From Megaleporinus macrocephalus (lineage: Eukaryota; Chordata; Actinopteri; Characiformes; Anostomidae), in NCBI GenBank assembly GCA_021613375.1, contig CM038711.1, positions 21,195,723-21,259,722 on the forward strand: a stretch of DNA of 64,000 nt, given 5' to 3'. The stretch's first letter is position 1. Each line of letters starts with the position of its first letter. The position numbers were made by a program, and so were the translations under genes. The notes beneath the pieces are model-generated. The model was not told the DNA's origin. It did no database searches and was given only the letters and a program-made list of their open reading frames with translations. Positions 24,136-37,375 of the stretch are shown here, piece by piece.

Positions 24136-26551
24136 TGTAAGAAGCCTATACTAGTGTGATGTTGTTTGCTGTGTATGTCTTCCTGCAGGAAGAAAAGAGT
24201 GTTTGAGCACTACTTTTATATGCTCATCAAAGGGACTAGATCTGACATGTTTTATTGTATCTTACATATAAATAATAGAGATGATCGGCTTCACTCAAAC
24301 AAACAGTGCAGGCTGAAACTCTCCTTATACCTTCAGTGGAAAGATATATGTAGAAGTGCTGTAGGCTAAATAGGAGGACATATGATGTCACAAAAACAAG
24401 CTGTTTTGCATTTTAATTTCAATTTGTGGGTCGTGTAGACTGACTAGTGAAGAGTCACATAACATGCAATTTTTTAAAATCTATTTTTAAAAACTAAATT
24501 GAGCTGTCCAGAATGTAGGCCCTGTAGGTGAAGTGCTTTTAATAAATATTTCTATTCAGTTGAGCCCTAATGTTTTTGTGCAACTTTCTTTTGCTTTCCT
24601 TCACTTCGTCCTGTCTGTATATCCTTGTTCATTTGATCCAGTTGACTTGCCAGTTGCTTCTAACAAAACCAGTGTTGGACTCCTAAATGGACTGGAGCAA
24701 TGTCTCTTGCTTTTTAGCAGCAGAACCTTCTGCAAGCCTTGTTCAAGTGTCCAAGTAGCCTGCGGGCTGCTTTATCGGTTGTTTTCTTGTCATGGGCAGC
24801 CAGAGAAGCTTGGCGTTGCCTGGGGGAGGATTAAGCTTTGCCTTTGAATCTACATTGGCTCCTTTTTTAATTTTTTATTTTTTTTTATTAAACCGTTACA
24901 CTACCCAGCTTCCCACCACTGCTGTGTGAGAGTGTGTGTTGACAAGGCCTGTTCTACTGGGAACATTACGCAGACTCTTAACCCAGGCAGTCACTGAAGT
25001 AGCATTGCTTAGGGTGCAGTTTGGCAGATACAACTGAACAACAGTATGGATCATAACATAGAATGGACACGAGGAGTCTTGACCAGTTTTTCTGTTAATA
25101 GAATGTGTCATACACTAGCGTTAGCTCTGAGTAAGACAAAACGAGCATCTTAGTGGGTGATCTTTGGGCTTCTGCTGATATTAATAAATAGCATCTTTGC
25201 TGGTATTAGCTAATTGCAGTGAATTGCATTCAATGCTTTTTTTCTGAATTGTAATTTATAATATGTAGGGTTAGGGCCCAGTTTCAGGTGGGATTTTGTT
25301 TTATAAACTGTGGTAAATATACTAGTTGTGATTTGGACTCTATATTTTTGTGGTAGTCACTAAATTACCATGTCATTCCGTTCCTGTCATTCCGCAAACC
25401 TGAGTCTAGTCTGGAAATTCAAGTCTCATTCTGCATGCATATTATTAGCATCAGCGCTTCTTGATAAAACTGTTATCTATTGTGGTCAGTAAATATCACA
25501 TATAACCCAGCACCTACCATCACCCCTATTTTTGATACAAGCCACACCCACATTTAGGCTTTAATTCCAAAGAAGGCACTGAAAAAAGCATCATACAGGA
25601 ATTGGTAAAGAAGTCAAGGTATCAATATGGATAGCAAACAATTTTTACTTATACCAAGTCCTAGTCATAATCTATTACAAATACACTTTCTCTCCTACAG
25701 CTTGTAGTTCAGTGTTAGTGAACCATAAAACGTCCCACCAGCACTTTAATTGATGTACATGGAAGCAGGCATGGCCGCCATGCAGTTATTCTGTCTTGTC
25801 GTGGTCGGTATAGAACTAAGACCAAGTATACAACAGTTGCTGAAGACAAGTGTTAGTTTGTCTCTCTCCGCTCTGCCTCTCTTCCCCTCTCTCCAAGGCT
25901 ATTACGAGATTGACAGTGTGCCGCTGGAGTCGCCAACAGATCGATGGACTCGGGGTCCTGAGGGCTGACAAAGACACGCTATTCATCAGCATGGGTCAGA
26001 ACACATTTAGCCTTGCTCCAAAAGCACTCATTGTCATTCAAGCACCATGTTTATGGATGGAGGGGGGGAGCAAAAGAGAGAGGGAGAGAAATGGGCAGAG
26101 AGAGAGGGAGACCGAAACTCTGTGCAGCGTATTACGCTGGAGTCTGGGCCATGTGTAAAATGTTGACTATCGCTGTTGAAATATTAAACAGTAGCCTACG
26201 TGTAAATGTTTTTGCTCTCAATGGCCGCCTCAGATGACCCAGGGCTTTTGTTTTGGTTCAGTATGAGGGATCGAGACTGTATATTAACAGCAGGACATAC
26301 CGAACAACTAGTGCAGTGCCAACCACATCGTTTGGAAAATAAATAATGATGTACGTTGTCTTTTGAAAGCTTGATTTTAGTCATATGCTGCTGTTTTATG
26401 CTTGTGCTCTTTTTTCTTCCTTTATTTTTCCATCTCTGTCTCTCATATGCACACACAAACTAATATCTCTGAAACAGTAACTTTATAGGATTTTGCAAGT
26501 AGTTATGCACAATTTTTATTAGTTTATTGTGAAATGTTTGCACAATGTTAA

Positions 26552-27012
26552 AAGAGAATTCCACCATTGTGTTTTTTATCTTTGCAGGATTTAATCAGTA
26601 AGTTATAAACAGACTCATTGAGATGTTTGATTGGAAATGCTCTGTTCTAAAGAAACTGACCAAGTTGGATCACAGTGGCGTTGATTGGAACCAGGCGTCA
26701 AAAGCATTTAATACCTCTAAAAGCCACATTACATTAGTTTATTACATATATCTTTCCTAACGCCTCAAACCTTGTTTTATAATATATAATATGAAATACA
26801 GAACAGCCATCATGTAGGTTCACCTGTGGTTTTGAATAAAATGGCTGTATTTGTATTGTAGACACAGTGACCTTTGTTTCCTGTCAACACCACTGTAAGA
26901 AATCTGTAGTTTCACTACAAAAAAAAAAATCACATGGAAACACTGTGAATCACTTTGTTGCACCTCAGTGATTGAAGTGAGTAGAGATTTGGAAGATTAG
27001 TGGAATTCCCCT
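26552..27012. mobile_element. TTAA-flanked MITE, piggyBac-like (461 bp)
   Basis: TTAA at 26548-26551 is followed by AAGAGAATTCCACCATTG. At the other end, reverse-complemented from TTAA at 27013-27016, the sequence is AGGGGAATTCCACTAATC. TTAA targets plus the inverted GGAATTCCAC core fit a piggyBac-type non-autonomous element. No transposase. Confidence 0.55.
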
Positions 27013-27158
27013 TTAAGGCAGCAGGGTTTTTAAATGTTGTGGTTATAAAATGAAAGGTTTTGATATGATAGCAACAACATATGCCTTAAATGTGAGCACA
27101 CTTTTTAGACCCTGCCCCTGTTTTAACTGTGTTTATGTGTACATGCTTATGTATGTGT

Positions 27159-27162
<4 letters not shown>

Positions 27163-27194
<32 letters not shown>
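27163..27194. repeat. (GA)n microsatellite
   Basis: A 32-bp GA run. Confidence 0.95.
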
Positions 27195-27200
<6 letters not shown>

Positions 27201-29400
27201 GAGAGCGGCTCTTTCTGTCTGTTTCTTCACATCTGGATTCAATAAAGGCAGTTTGGCGGCCGTGGGGAGGAGTCGGTATAAATAGAGTCAATGCTCCAAA
27301 CCACACCAGCCCTCTCAGACTCCGCCCCCATGCTGGGCTGCCGTTGGCTGCATGCTGCAGCGAGGTCAGCGGAGCGTTAGTTCAGTGTTAGCCCAGCGTT
27401 AGCATAGTTGGTCCCTTAGCGTTAGCTACAGCGACAGTTGTTGTGCAGTTGTGGAGGCAGTAGCTTTGTGGAAACAGTGAGGGCAGCTCTGAACAGCAGG
27501 GTGGAGGAGGAGGGCGAATGAGTGTGGGGTCTGACTGCAAGCCCTGTGTGTGGGGCAAGCTGGGTGGGCCTGGAGGATCTGGAAACTCTTGATGAGGCCG
27601 GAAGAGGTGCACTAAGTGGTGGTGTGATAAAGTCACCATACTGGCCGTGTTTGTGTCCTGTACACATATACACACGCGGTGTTCGCCTCGCGGTGGCCTC
27701 CCAGTCACTGCTCACTTAAAGTGATGTGTAATAAATAATCACGATGGCGGCTACAACTGTTTTTAGCTACCCAACTTACCTTTGTCCCAGTACAGCGTCA
27801 CAAACCACATACACACACCTGTTTAGGATTAAACAACAACTTGAGGCAGTTAAAGGCAGTGATATGGAATCAGCTTAGACTTGAGTTCCATGTTTCCTTA
27901 CTTGCCACTTGACCTGAAGTCATCCTTAATGGCCTCGAAATGAAATTAGCATAGTCTTAATGCAACAGATTAATGAAACCTGACCTTGCCTGGTACAGCC
28001 ATTCTTGCTCACAGTGGCAAGGAAAGGAAAGAGGCAAGATAACTTGAAATGGTTGGCTAGTATGTATTTCGGGTAGTGAGTGTGCTAGTTGGCCTAACAG
28101 CTCATTTAGAAGAAGTTTCAGTACATCACAGATCACATTCCTCTGAAACCTCAGCCAGATTGGATTTGCAGGAAGCGACTTCTCTGGTTTGAGGCAAGTG
28201 AGTGATAACTTTGGCGTGCTGTTTAGATATAAGCTCCTATTGCTTATTATCTACATTAGCCTTGTAGCTCCAGTGCTCCAGTGTCAGTGGTTAATCGACT
28301 ACATTTGGGGGGGAGGAGGAAATTGTGTAACTTTAAACTGTAGAACAGCCACGGAACAGACTCTCGCTCCTGTATCATAGTTACTACAGTCGGTTTACCC
28401 TGCAGGAGGTCCTGTCCCAAAACACACGGCTGTTATTGAGGTATAAAGACCCCATTCCCCGCTCCCCCTCCACTACTCTGCTCTGTCTGCTGGTGCGGGC
28501 GACGTAAGGGAGGGGCGACAGCTAGCCAAGCCAAGCCACGCCAGACCCCCTCTGGCTTGAGTGAATTTGAATCTGTCTGCGGAGAGCTGGAGATGTTGCG
28601 GCACTGACGAACCCGTTCACCTTTTACACGCGCGCACACGCCCATGTTTGTGTTTGGTCTGCCTGTAGAAGCCCCAGCTACTCACCTCTGTCACTGATCA
28701 TTTCATAAACCACTGAGGCAGTCTGAGATGAAGCTCCACAGCGCTGGCCTTTATTGTTTGGCGGGGGGGGGTTCTGGTGTCCCTGTGTGTATTTATTAGC
28801 TGCAGGGTTTTTGTCTTTATAAGCTTCTTTCTTCTTACTCAGAGTAACAGTAATATTAGAGCAAATGCAAACAATATTAGTTATTATAGTAATAGTTATT
28901 GTTGTAGTAGTTATTGTTCTACTTAAAACAAATGGGTTGGTTGTGATGGTGGAGGGCATCACAAAGAATTCCTAAGCAAACCAACTACTAACTACTACTA
29001 CACAATGAAGAGCTACTTCTTCATTTTAACTGTTAATGTATTGCACTTGTTCTAAAAGCAGACTTGTTGCCTGGGTTTGAATTTTAAACTGTACTTGGAT
29101 ATATTAGACTTTAGCACTGGATTTCTTCTGTTAAGGTTTTTGTTCAGATGAGTCGCAGGAGGATCTAATCTGCTCACCAGAAGCTTTTGCACCAGTGTTT
29201 GGAGTCCAATCCAGCTCAAATACTTGTTGTATTAAGCTAGGGGGACATGCCAGATACTAAGCAATTCCGAAATTCATGATTTGACTGTAATTTTGCTGAT
29301 AGTGTATCTTGTTATAAAACAAGTTTGTAACGAATGCAAAGAGAACACTGTTAAATCATGTTAAAACAACAACAACAGTAAAAACTCTACATATATTCCA
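27195..29400. other. Intronic sequence, unassigned
   Basis: A GC-richer block at 27230-27720 has several GTTAGC repeats (GCGTTAGC at about 27391-27425). Positions 28300-28760 carry short G runs. Nothing else is recognised. Confidence 0.4.
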
Positions 29401-29475
29401 TTATGAGACACACACTGTCTGTCAAAAGTTTGGATATGCCTATCCATAGAATGGTTTCATTATTTTTACAGTCTT
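29401..29475 (+). mobile_element. Tc1-like element terminus fragment
   Basis: CTGTCAAAAGTTTGGA, then CCATAGAATGGTTT and TTATTTTTACAG, match the terminal text of a Tc1-like repeat common in fish genomes, as I remember it. The rest of the element is absent or too decayed to follow. Confidence 0.4.
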
Positions 29476-29571
29476 TTTCTTTGTATGGCAGTTCATGTAT
29501 ATCTGTCTTGTTTTGGAGAACGAGAGTGATGTTGTACTCTGAGGCTATGAGAGAGCAGCCTTACACATATT

Positions 29572-29629
29572 GTCAGTCAGTCAGTCAGTCAGTCAGTCAG
29601 TCAGTCAGTCAGTCAGTCAGTCAGTCAGT
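29572..29629. repeat. (GTCA)14 tetranucleotide microsatellite
   Basis: About 14 perfect GTCA units. Confidence 0.97.
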
Positions 29630-30944
29630 GTTTGAGGGACTATGTGCTGTTGCAGCTGGTGAGACGGTCAGAAAAGCAAGGGCGAAAGGGAAGGACGGAA
29701 AGCTAACATAACAAAAACAGCCCCCTCCTCTTCAGATGCGGTGACTGACTGTGACCCTTGGTCCATAAATCCCTCTGCCAGCAAGGAGTGAGAGAGGCAG
29801 AGGGTGAGAGGACTAGGGTCAGGTGCTTCAGTGTGACGTGTTTTGCCGAGCTACAAGTGAGTGTTTGTGAAGCACTTATTTAAAAGTCTTCTCCTCTTCT
29901 ATTAGTCAGAACCAATCCAAGATCCACCTGAAACACTAGATCTTTTAAAGAAGCTCCGTGGATCGGGTTGAAGAAAACACCAAACAAGTGAAGACTTCAA
30001 ATCAGTGTAATGCTGTTCTACATCATAGTCCATGTTTGAACCCAGCTAAACTTCTTTTCTTGAGGAACGGAAATTAGCTTAAAGCCCACTAACCACCCCT
30101 GCGCATGTTGAAATGCACTTACCCTCATCCGTACCCAAAGCAGTGTCCAACAGAACAAAGCCCCTCTGCCCTGAGCTCATGTCTCTGGCTTTCATTTAGC
30201 TGCGCTTTCTTCTCTTTCTTGCAAGCTTTCACTTTACGCTTTAGAATGAATGGCCATATTTGTATTATCCCCACAATTCAGCCATTGTCTTACTAGAGCT
30301 AGGGTAGATCCCACTACGTGGATCTGGGACAGATGAAGGCTTGGCAGTGAGGAAGTGTTTCCCTTTGCTACTCTGGAACTTGTCATATAGCCTTTATGCA
30401 CTGCTAGATTGTGTTGAGCTGAATGTCTGCTGTCCTTGGTTGAGCTATTGTGTAAGAGCGTAAAGATCCATGTTGACGTGCCCTTAACTTGTCAAGGCGA
30501 AGCGATGAGCTACACAGCTGAGCTACTGCGGCCAACAGTTGTGCCATGACTGCCTCTGAGACGCCAGCTTGGGCCGTGGAGGGAACTGTGGGTATGAGGA
30601 AAGTGGGTGGAGCAGTTTTTAAAGAGTTTCTTTTTAAGCCATCGTGACTGTTGACTGATTTGACATTCAACCAGTCACGACCGACCCTATGCACAACTTT
30701 GTCCACTGTTAGTTTTAGCACTAGCCCATTTAAAGAGATAATATCTATCGCTCAAACGTATGTAAACAAACTCTTTAGATTTGTGTGCTGCAGCCGCCAC
30801 ACATTGTATGTGATTTGTTTTCTGCCCATTTGCCTGCATTAAGAGTTGTTGATGCAGCAAACAATAGTTTTTGTTCAGATTATACATGCTGATTATGTTT
30901 TTCATGTGAAACCTTGCATGTTTTTAATGTGAAATATGGAACAA

Positions 30945-31230
30945 TTTGGGATGTCACCAAAATGCTGTGGCACTGCTGTGTCTGATCCACTCATACCAGC
31001 ACCACACACTCTAACACACCACCACCACCACCACAACACAGGTCACTGCAGTTCTGAGAATGATCCCCCCCGTACTAGGGAATGTTCATGATCATTAAAG
31101 AACAGTGTGAAAGGGGGCTAACTATGTATACAGAGAAACAGATAAACTACAGTCTGCAATTGTAGATGTACAAAGTGCTCCTATACGGTAAGTGGATCTG
31201 ATAAAATGAACAATCAATGTCGAAACAAAG
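30945..31230 (+). repeat. Interspersed repeat of the TGATCCACTCATACCAGCAC type
   Basis: Ordered blocks are CTGTGTCTGATCCACTCA, CACCACCACC, GTCACTGCAGT, CTGAGAATGATCC, AAGAACAGTGTGAAAG, GAGAAACAGAT, CTACAGTCTG and GTAAGTGGATCTGATAAAAT. I remember this block order as a high-copy repeat in otophysan fishes. I do not know its class. The copy is shorter than the form I recall, with a deletion near 31065-31085. Confidence 0.5.
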
Positions 31231-34200
31231 AGATGGTTGTCATGTGATGGCTGATTACATTACATTCAAAGGGTCAAAATCTTTTTTAATAATTATAAAT
31301 ATGAGACACGCGGATGAGTGCAGACAGTTTGAGATCAACAGTGAAAATCACTGGTCATGTTGAGCAGCAAGAGCAGGTTCAGGTTTAATAACATATGAAA
31401 ATACAAGATCCTGCTCAATATGCCAAGTGCAACAAAACAACCGAAACAGGAAGGAAGGTTCTGATGTCATGATGACAACAAACATTTACATATGAGAGCC
31501 AAAGTGCAAAGACTAATTTAAAAAATGAGGGAATTCATTGCCTTTGATGACCAACTGTTTTCTGTTGTCAAGGCACGTTCTTTTTTTCATTTTTGTTTTT
31601 AGTTTTTAGTTTTGTCTGATTAAAGAAAACTGTTAATGATAAGAAAGCGTATTTTCTTTGCTACGCTTGTAGTTTTGTAATGTTTAGTACATTTACTAAG
31701 ACAAATAATTAAAAAAACTAAACTAAACAAGAACTGGTTGCTCTAGGTTTTGGCTCAACAATGTAATAACAGGCAGTTCTATGTTTCGTCCATATTGTCA
31801 CCCTCCTGTTGTTTACAACGAAATCTAGTACATAGAGCCCACGCCTCAAATGTTTAATTTTGTTTGTTTGTTAAGTTGTTTTCCTTTTTTCCTTCATTCA
31901 GTCAAGGTGACCAGAGCAGTCAGACAGAACGCCCCATAAACCCCCACACAGTGCTTTCACAGCTCCAACAAAGAGATTTGCTACCAATCAGTCTGGAAGG
32001 ACGTTATGTACAGTATGTGTATGTGCTCAACCCCAGCGCTGTGGAATGTTCTTTTCTGAGTGCCGTCATATAAGTGAAATGAAAGAGAAGGAAGGGGTGG
32101 TGGGGTGAGGAACGACGTGACCCTCGTAAAAGTGCCGCTCCTGAGGTGTGAGCGCTCGCAGGCAGGGAAGTTTGATTGAGAATGAGATACGGACGCACGT
32201 GGTCATAAAGCGCTTCAGGTGTGCCGGAGGCTTCCTGCACGCAGACCTGAGGACTGTCAGCCGGCAGACGCTGGGGAGGAATTCACCTCTAATCTGGAGT
32301 TTGTTAAATAACACCGAATCATAAACACTCTCACAAACTAAACCCCTTCAGCGTTCATCAACACTTTGTGTGTTTGTCCACTGCAGTGTTTACTTGCTGC
32401 TGTTTGGTCTGATACTTGTGTGTTTGTGGAGAAGAGCTTTCCAGTCGTCTTTATTATTATCTGCCTCTCACACTATCATACAGTTACCACTGACGAAGAC
32501 TAGACTATTTCACTGACGCTACTGGTGGGATTCCTCAATTATCATCCCTTCTTTCCTTGTTTATTATTAAATATTAACTACTGTTAGTTAGTTACAGTTA
32601 ATTAGCTCACTAAAAATGAATAGTGTTGTCAGCAGCTGAAGCGATGACCGACCGTCTAGACGCTTGCTTGTTTCAACAAGTCCGTGTCTGCTGCTTGCCT
32701 CCTTTTACTGTCCGCAGGAGTTGCTTAAGAGCTTTTTTACAATGTGAAATTTAGTTTTCTCTGGGTTTTTTTGACATGCCAGAGTAAACCTTGATCCAGT
32801 GTTTGATAAACGCTACTGCTGTTGAATAAACGTTGCCTTGGAGTTTGATAAATGTTATCTCAGTGTTTGAGAAGTTTCTTCATTGTTTGATAAGCTGCTG
32901 TTTGATAAGCATTATCTTAGTGTTTCAGTGTTACCACCGATTTCAACAGATCAGTGTGTGATAAACATTACCTCAGTATTCTACATGTTACTTCAGTGTT
33001 TGATCAATGGTCAATGAGTGTTTAATAAGCATCAGTGTTTGATGAGCATTAGTGCTTAATGAACGTTACCTGAACGTTACCTGTGATCCATGTTGCCTCA
33101 GTGTATGTTTAATGTTACATCAGTGTTTTTGAACGATAACTCAGTGTTTGATAAACGTAAATTTAATTATTGTAGTATTGAATTAAAGCCATTTAAGTAT
33201 TTTTAATTGTGCAATTCCAATAAATGTTAGCATAACAGTAAATCAATAAATGAATAACTGGCATAGACGTTCATTCCATATTTCAATTCCACATCTGTTT
33301 ATTTAGACACACAACATACCAGACATCTCTAGATCTCAGTGTTTACTAGAGACACACTGCACGTTACGTGCACTAATAACGGAGAGATTTGGGACATGAT
33401 AATCAAACGCAGATGATAATCAAACTAGCTAGCTAGTTTCCCGACTCCGGTCTGGACACACTGCCCTGCATATGTAGTGATTCCCCTGCTTCCCACATAC
33501 CTGATCTAACTAATCTTATCATTAACACCACCTTACTGAGTTAATGCTGCGTTTACAGCAGGACGCACTCTAAACTGTACAGGACAGTGTGCTTTCAGGA
33601 CTAGGATTAAGAAAGGTTAAGCTAGTGTTAGCAGCGGTAAAGCTAGCTAACGGTGGTGCTGGAGGGCTGATGTCCAGCGCGGTGGTGATTTTCTCTAAAC
33701 ACAAACACTAAACTCTCTTTCTCTCTGCTCACACTGTCTAGATAACTTAGTTCCATCATGAGTAACGACAGTTCCTGGGCTCGTACAGTCTTCCCGGGTT
33801 TAGACCAAATTTGTGTAAGTGTGCGTTTGATTGACGGCTACTCTGCTTCTCTCGCCTCTCCATATACGACAAAGTAGTTATGATTGGATGCTTTCCTAAC
33901 TTGTCCCCGCCTTTCACAAACTAAATCAGTTCTGATTGGATGTCGTCCCTGCCAAACATTTTAGTCTCGTTTTTATTCGTTGACTTGAGTGTCAATCAGT
34001 TTCGTTATGTAGTTTTTATTCAGTCATCGTCTCCACCGCCCACACCCCACTATCGTCTCATTTTCGTCATGAATTTTTTTTTTTTGACGAAAACTATGCC
34101 AACTATAGTTCAAGGAAATGAACACTGGTGTGCATGTGTGTGTAAATATTTGACTGAGTTTTCAGCTTTACTTGTACTGTGTGGCAGAATAGGCAGCTCT

Positions 34201-35747
34201 CTGTAGCGTGGCCAGGTCTAACTTTCTGTGCACTTTCTTCCATGCTTGTCGAATGTTCTGCTGTGTTAGACGGAGGGCCTAAAAAACCCTCCAGGACGTG
34301 TGGCGTGCCAAAAAAGTTAACATTTCTGGAAATGTACCTCTGCACGAAAATGTTTCATGACTTATCTAAATGAAAATATGGTGGAGTTACAACGAGTTCT
34401 GTATTGTCAGGCCATGATCTGTTATCTTGATTGGAGGAACTGCGTGTAACCGAAATTGGTGAGGTAGGGCTTAAAGAGGGTGCATTTATCTCTGGAACTC
34501 GAAGAAATCTGGAGCGGCGGACTACTGTCCATTATTGTGTTTTATAGGGGAAGTCCTACAAATCATTTATCTCCAAGAACAGGATGTTCTTTCCGCAATT
34601 ACTCTTTCAGACACTGGACTTTATAGACGGCTGCTCACAGAGGGGCGTTTTGTGTGTGTGTGTTAACTAATTGGTGTTTGTTTGAAGAAGGTAGGGTCGA
34701 GCAGTGGAAATAGGAAATGCCTAAGGCTCTGTATGCGCGTGTGTGTATGTGTGGTTAATCCATTGATTGAGCTGTATGAATGAAGCTAGAGAGGGCTCCA
34801 AGTCACTAGTGCTTTTTCAGACTCCCACCAAAATCCTCAGGAGACGCTGGCCTGCCTTTGTAGCAAAAATAGATCAGCTGTCAAGTTGATAGGGCTGTGT
34901 GTGCGCAGGATGATGTGGTTGGCTATAGCGTGTAGAGGAGTCCGCTCAAGTGTGGATTTGAAAATCTGGCTGTTTGGCGTGTAAGAAGCGAAATGTCATT
35001 CACTCGAGGTTTGAATAATGCTCGCTGACTCGTGGAGCGTATGTCTAATTGTTTTTTTATACATGCTTTGTCCATTAATTGATGTTTTTGTTTGTTTGCG
35101 AGGCCCAGTCCTGAGGGGGAAGAGATGTATGTTTGGCACAAACACCTCGGTGCCGTTCTGCAAAGCATTTTTTACGTCTTTGTTTTTGTTGTTTTGCTCT
35201 GCCTAATTATACGGTGCCTTTGCCTGAAGCATCACCCATCCTGCACCCCACCCCCCTTTTTCCAGCCAGTCTCAGTGCCGAAATATATCCCTGAGCTGAA
35301 GCGCCCTCTCTGGTCGCCGCTGGAATGGCATGTCAGCCAGAATTTCTGTGTGTGTGTGAGGTCTCAGCCTGCTGGCAGACAAAGGGCATGTTTTTTTGAG
35401 AGCAGGGGCCCCTCAGTGGGCTGCAGCTCCATGGTGCTGCCCAACCTGGGCAGTGTCGCTGTCGTGGTGGACTGGGGCAAATGTGGGCACTGCTGAGTGT
35501 TTGGTGGGGGTGGGGAACCTGGTGGGGGGTTCAGTCCCTGCATTCTGAGACTGCGTCTTTATGTCTACTCTGACTGTGACCGTGGCACAACACTGCACAA
35601 AGGGGGCCATTGTTTGTTTGGGGGTATGTGTGGGGGGTTAGAGAGGGTGGAAGCTATTCCGTTTCAATCGTTTCTGGAAGTCCTGTTCCTTCAAGGTGGC
35701 TAATGCTTTTCCTGCTGCTCACTCTTTCTTTCCTTCTTCCTTACATG
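31231..35747. other. Intronic sequence; decayed minisatellite, otherwise unassigned
   Basis: Positions 33290-34090 have the mixed character of old transposon sequence (GACGAAAACTATGCC near 34084), but I could not define ends. Positions 34440-35640 look single-copy, with G-rich runs at 35505-35640. Confidence 0.4.
32780..33160 (+). repeat. Decayed minisatellite, ~22-30-bp unit
   Basis: Variants of TCAGTGTTTGATAAACGTTA recur about a dozen times (e.g. at about 32798, 32841, 32860, 32896, 32950, 32994, 33025, 33121 and 33140) with spacing of 20-45 bp. The copies are strongly diverged, so this is an old array. Confidence 0.75.

Positions 35748-35811
<64 letters not shown>
35748..35811. repeat. 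(CT)n microsatellite
   Basis: A CT run with one CGCT unit near its start. Confidence 0.96.
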
Positions 35812-35812
<1 letters not shown>

Positions 35813-36033
35813 GCCTGTTTTCCTGGCTTCTGTTGCTCTTTGTGTCATACAGCTTCCTGTGTATTTGCCTCATCTAAGCTCTGCTCTGTGTGTGTGTGCG
35901 TTTCTCAGTGTTTGGATGGCCGGTGCATAAGCGCCCCCTTTATCCCTCTCACCCCCCACCTGTGCTTTCACAAGCCCTGTTGTTATGGTAGTCTCCTGGG
36001 CATTGGGCAACATGTTGCTCTGTCTGAAAGAAG

Positions 36034-36056
36034 CGTGTGTGTGTGTGTGTGTGTGA
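36034..36056. repeat. (GT)n microsatellite
   Basis: A short GT run followed by GAGTGAGTGAG. Confidence 0.93.
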
Positions 36057-36095
36057 GTGAGTGAGGGGCTGATGTGGGATTCTCAGCTATGCAGT

Positions 36096-36960
36096 AGGGG
36101 TGTAAAAATGCAGTGTAATGCTTCAGTCTGAAGGAGGTCATTCAACCACATCATTTTTGGAATATAGTGATTGATTATAATAATTTTCTCTGAAGTGCCG
36201 ACTAGAGTTGCACCAATCGTGCTGCACAAATCAGACTTTTGTTGTTATTTTCTTCTTTTAAACCTGAAACACACTGTACGTCCAGTACATTCAGTGCATT
36301 CAGTACTTTGTATTGGACATAGTTTGCTCTTTAACAGGTCCTACTGACAGTTTAAATTCTCAAATGACTGAGTCGCCTATTTAAAGCACATGAATAAAAT
36401 AAGACACAACTGGCTATTCAATGCAATTAGTCATGCATAATTATGATAGGATGTGTTGGCATGGACGTAGCGGCAGCATTCATACACAGCGCAGTGCACT
36501 TACTTGCTTTATTGTTAATTTATATCATTAAACACAGATCAGCAAAAATAAACATCATCTGTACAGTTGTGTGTTTGGGTTAAGGTTAGGGTTAGGGTTA
36601 CATGTGCCGATTCTGGTTTTGGCCAATTACAATCACACATCTCAGGTATGGATTCATTTGGTAAAAAAAAATCAATTTTTTTAAATGTTTAAAAGAAAAA
36701 CTTGATTGTTTTTTGTAATTTTGAAGTTTACCAAACTAAGCATAGTAAAACCAGAAAGCTGCTGGTGCATTCAGCCAGTTACAAGAGAATCGCGATGGAA
36801 TCAAATAGTTGTGAGATCAGAGATGTACACTGCTATGCAGCAGAGACGAGAGAATCAGTTTATCAGTTCTGCATCACTTTAGGCTTTATGGATTTGGAAT
36901 TGATTCTATTATTGATTCTACATCACTGTATTGATTGTGTATCGACTGTTTTGGGGGAGT
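36096..36960. mobile_element. Possible mosaic of hAT-like relics
   Basis: TAGGGGTGTAAAAATG at 36096 matches the left end of the element at 7435. AGAGTTGCACCAATCG near 36205 is a second terminus-like motif, and GGAATTGATTCTATTATTG near 36893 is similar internal text. No complete element or TSD could be drawn. Confidence 0.25.
36577..36600 (+). repeat. Short telomere-like (GGGTTA)n tract
   Basis: GGGTTAAGGTTAGGGTTAGG then GTTA gives four telomere-type units, one imperfect. It is too short to say more than interstitial telomere-like sequence. Confidence 0.6.
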
Positions 36961-37175
36961 GAGGCAGCCGTTGGCCCAGGCTGTGCTCTCTGCTCTGGCT
37001 GTTAAGTCTGGTGCTGTAAGGGTCTGACTCCTCCTGCCATGCTGGAGCGATGTTTCACCTCTCCAGCTCACACAGCTCACCCAGCCCGCCTTAATCCGAC
37101 TAAGAGCTAATCTGTCACATGGGGGAGAAGAGGGGGGCTGGAGCCACCAGACTGTCTGACTCACTCTATTCCCCC

Positions 37176-37226
37176 CTCTCTCTCTCTCTGTCTCTCTTTC
37201 TCTCTATCTCTCTCTCTCTCTCTTTC
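37176..37226. repeat. (CT)n tract, interrupted
   Basis: CT repeats with CTGT, TTTC and CTAT interruptions. Confidence 0.93.
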
Positions 37227-37327
37227 CCCATCATCCTGCCTTCCGTGCCAGACGAGGAACACCTGTCTGGTACAGAGATCAATCCTTGTGATTCAGCCTC
37301 GTCTACACTGTTTACCATCCACTGTTT

Positions 37328-37330
<3 letters not shown>

Positions 37331-37371
<41 letters not shown>
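37331..37371. repeat. (CT)n microsatellite
   Basis: An uninterrupted CT run of about 40 bp. Confidence 0.96.
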
Positions 37372-37375
<4 letters not shown>

